Shown piece by piece: positions 62,366 to 64,000 of a stretch of 64,000 bases of DNA. The notes below the pieces were generated by a model, which worked only from the letters and a program-made list of their open reading frames with translations, was not told where the DNA came from and made no database searches. Every line of letters starts with the position of its first letter. Position 1 is the stretch's first letter. This stretch comes from an uncultured Mycoplasmatota bacterium (GTDB taxonomy: Bacteria > Bacillota_I > Bacilli_A > RF39 > UBA660), in contig CAMJBC010000003.1 in the NCBI GenBank assembly GCA_946403755.1, positions 1-64,000 of the forward strand. The letters are read 5' to 3'. The position numbers and the translations under genes are program-made.

Positions 62366-62384
62366 CACTATAAAGTGCTATTTT
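62361..62384 (+). terminator. Terminator after dnaJ
   Basis: Stem AATAGCACT/AGTGCTATT (62361-62369 with 62374-62382), loop ATAA, four Ts. It includes the TAG stop. Confidence 0.75.
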
Positions 62385-62495
62385 AATTGTATTTTTTTAC
62401 TAAAAATGCTATAATATGAGCGTTTTTTTAAATATTTGTTAAAAAAAGAAGTGTTTTTTCATTTTTTGGCGTATATATTAATTGGAGGCAAAAAA

Positions 62496-64000
62496 ATGGC
62501 TAATATTTCACAAGAGAAAATTAATGAAATAAAATCAGCTAATAATATTGTTGATGTTATTAAAGAATATATTAGTTTAGATGATAAATATAAAGCTGTT
62601 TGTCCTTTTCATGATGATCACTCTCCATCATTTAGTGTTCATCCTGAAAAACAAATATATAAATGTTTTTCTTGTGGAGAAAGTGGAAATGTAATAACAT
62701 TTGTACAAAGATATGAAGGTATTAGTTTTGTAGATGCCTTAAAGAAACTTGCTGATAGAGCAGGAATTAAAATTGATATATCTACACCTAAAAAATCAAC
62801 AGCATATGATAAGTATTATGAAATAAATGATACTGTACTTAAATATTATAAAAATAATTTGTTATCTAGTGATGGAAAAGAGGCAATGAAATATTTAAGT
62901 GATAGAGGTCTAGATAAAGAATTAATTAATGAATTTAATATTGGCCTTGCTGGTCAAAATAAATTAACAGATATTTTAAAAAAGAAATATTCTGAAAGTG
63001 ATTTAATAGAACTTGATATTTGTAAAGAAGTTAATTCAAGTTTATATGATACTTTTCAGAATAGAATTATATTTCCAATATTAGATGAAAATTCTAAAGT
63101 AATTGGTTTTTCTGGAAGAAAATATTTAAGTGATGATTTAAAAGATGATAAATTATCAAAATATGTTAATTCTAAAGAAACTAAAATATTTAGAAAAAGT
63201 AATATTTTCTATAATATTAACAATGCACTACAAGTAATAAAAAAATCAAAAGAAATTATTATTTGTGAAGGATTTATGGATGTAATTAGAGTATCTTCAG
63301 TGGGATATAAAAATGCAGTTGCTTTAATGGGAACAGCATTTACTAAAGACCATTTAGAAAAGATACTTAAGTTAAAATGCAAGGTTATATTAAATCTAGA
63401 TCAAGATAATGCTGGTAAAATAGCAACAATATCTATTGGAGATGAACTTGTTAAAAATAATGTAGATGTTAGTGTTATTGTTTTTGATGATTATAAAGAT
63501 AGTGATGAATTCATTGTTAATAAAGGAAAAGAAGAATTTGATATATCATATAAAAATAGAGTATCTTTTATAGATTTTAAACTTAATTATTTAAAATCTA
63601 ATAAAAATTTAAAAGATTCTGTTGAGATAAGTGAATATATTAATGAGGCAATTGAATCATTAAACAAATTAGATGATGATATATTGAAAGAATTAAAAAT
63701 TAAAGAAATATCTAATGAGTTTGGAATAGATGAAAGTGTTATAAAAAATAAAATAACAGCATCTAATAAACCTCAAACTAAACAAGAAGAAGTAAAAGTC
63801 GCTAGAAAAACAAGATATAACAAATATGACATTAGTGAAATTAGAATATTATATTTAATGTTACATTATGATGATGTTATATTATACTTTGAAAATTCTC
63901 TTGGATATTTAATTAATGATGATAGAAGTGCTTTTGCATATAAGATATTAGAATTTAGAAATAATTATGGTTATTTTGATTATGGAGATTTTATTGATTA
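62496..64000 (+). CDS. dnaG: DNA primase DnaG (3' end outside window)
   Basis: Makes RNA primers at the replication fork. 501 complete codons are visible; the frame is open to the window end. The zinc-binding domain (CPFHDDHSPSF, then KCFSCGESGN), the catalytic RNA polymerase domain, and the TOPRIM motifs IIICEGFMDVI (Glu) and LNLDQDNAG (Asp-x-Asp) are present. After about residue 400 the helicase-binding part begins. GGAGG (62484-62488) precedes ATG 62496. A promoter with TATAAT near 62411 lies upstream. In Bacillota rpoD usually follows, but that cannot be seen here. Confidence 0.95.
   Translation, partial: MANISQEKINEIKSANNIVDVIKEYISLDDKYKAVCPFHDDHSPSFSVHPEKQIYKCFSCGESGNVITFVQRYEGISFVDALKKLADRAGIKIDISTPKKSTAYDKYYEINDTVLKYYKNNLLSSDGKEAMKYLSDRGLDKELINEFNIGLAGQNKLTDILKKKYSESDLIELDICKEVNSSLYDTFQNRIIFPILDENSKVIGFSGRKYLSDDLKDDKLSKYVNSKETKIFRKSNIFYNINNALQVIKKSKEIIICEGFMDVIRVSSVGYKNAVALMGTAFTKDHLEKILKLKCKVILNLDQDNAGKIATISIGDELVKNNVDVSVIVFDDYKDSDEFIVNKGKEEFDISYKNRVSFIDFKLNYLKSNKNLKDSVEISEYINEAIESLNKLDDDILKELKIKEISNEFGIDESVIKNKITASNKPQTKQEEVKVARKTRYNKYDISEIRILYLMLHYDDVILYFENSLGYLINDDRSAFAYKILEFRNNYGYFDYGDFID

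Overview
The window is about 64 kb of very AT-rich DNA (roughly three quarters A+T by eye). Genes are packed tightly, SD sequences are strong, GTG and TTG starts occur, and short hairpin-plus-T-run terminators follow most operons. T-box leaders, a purine riboswitch, CIRCE sites, PrkC/PASTA, RsgA and class-I HrcA-GrpE-DnaK-DnaJ order all point to a low-GC Bacillota (Bacilli or Erysipelotrichia-like, possibly an uncultured RF39-type lineage; the exact taxon is my guess). TGA is used as a stop in several genes, so this is code 11, not a code-4 mollicute.

Layout. 1-9.8 kb: a DUF4300-like lipoprotein cassette between two copies of a terminator-bearing repeat, an ITPase, a giant cysteine-rich Ig-repeat surface protein, a LysM protein, a divergent HTH/vWA pair, an AI-2E-type permease and an AGCS amino-acid symporter. 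9.9-17.4 kb: a MurT/GatD-like pair that appears to lack its catalytic triad, an ATP-grasp enzyme, 5-FCL, a guanine-riboswitch purine permease, apt, a membrane protein and an XRE regulator with membrane segments. 17.4-22.0 kb: a block of WXG100/ESX-type small proteins with a hydrolase-like protein and a kinase-like protein, but no secretion machinery. 22.0-33.9 kb: a translation block. hisS sits behind what looks like a leader-peptide attenuator. An Asn T-box controls ASCH-asnS-aspS-gatCAB, and an Ala T-box controls a shortened alaS. 33.9-41.5 kb: rlmN, PP2C phosphatase, PrkC kinase, rsgA, rpe, then a large helical-repeat protein with a HELGH zincin domain. 41.6-43.9 kb: a C39-peptidase ABC exporter followed by two overlapping double-glycine peptides with GxxxG motifs, a compact two-peptide bacteriocin locus. 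44-55.5 kb: gmk, a DUF1003 protein, an ANL-family adenylating enzyme, a hybrid histidine kinase with an Hpt-like partner, VanZ-like, ybeY-dgkA-cdd-era-recO, and two tandem paralogues of unknown function. 55.5-64 kb: hrcA-grpE-(unknown)-dnaK-pepF-dnaJ under two CIRCE sites, then dnaG, cut by the window end.

The most interesting points are the two-peptide bacteriocin genes, the candidate ribosome-mediated attenuator upstream of hisS, and a run of proteins whose folds look conserved while key catalytic residues are replaced (MurT/GatD, Hpt, ANL, kinase-like). Housekeeping genes otherwise look intact. All homology statements come from reading motifs by eye; no search was run.
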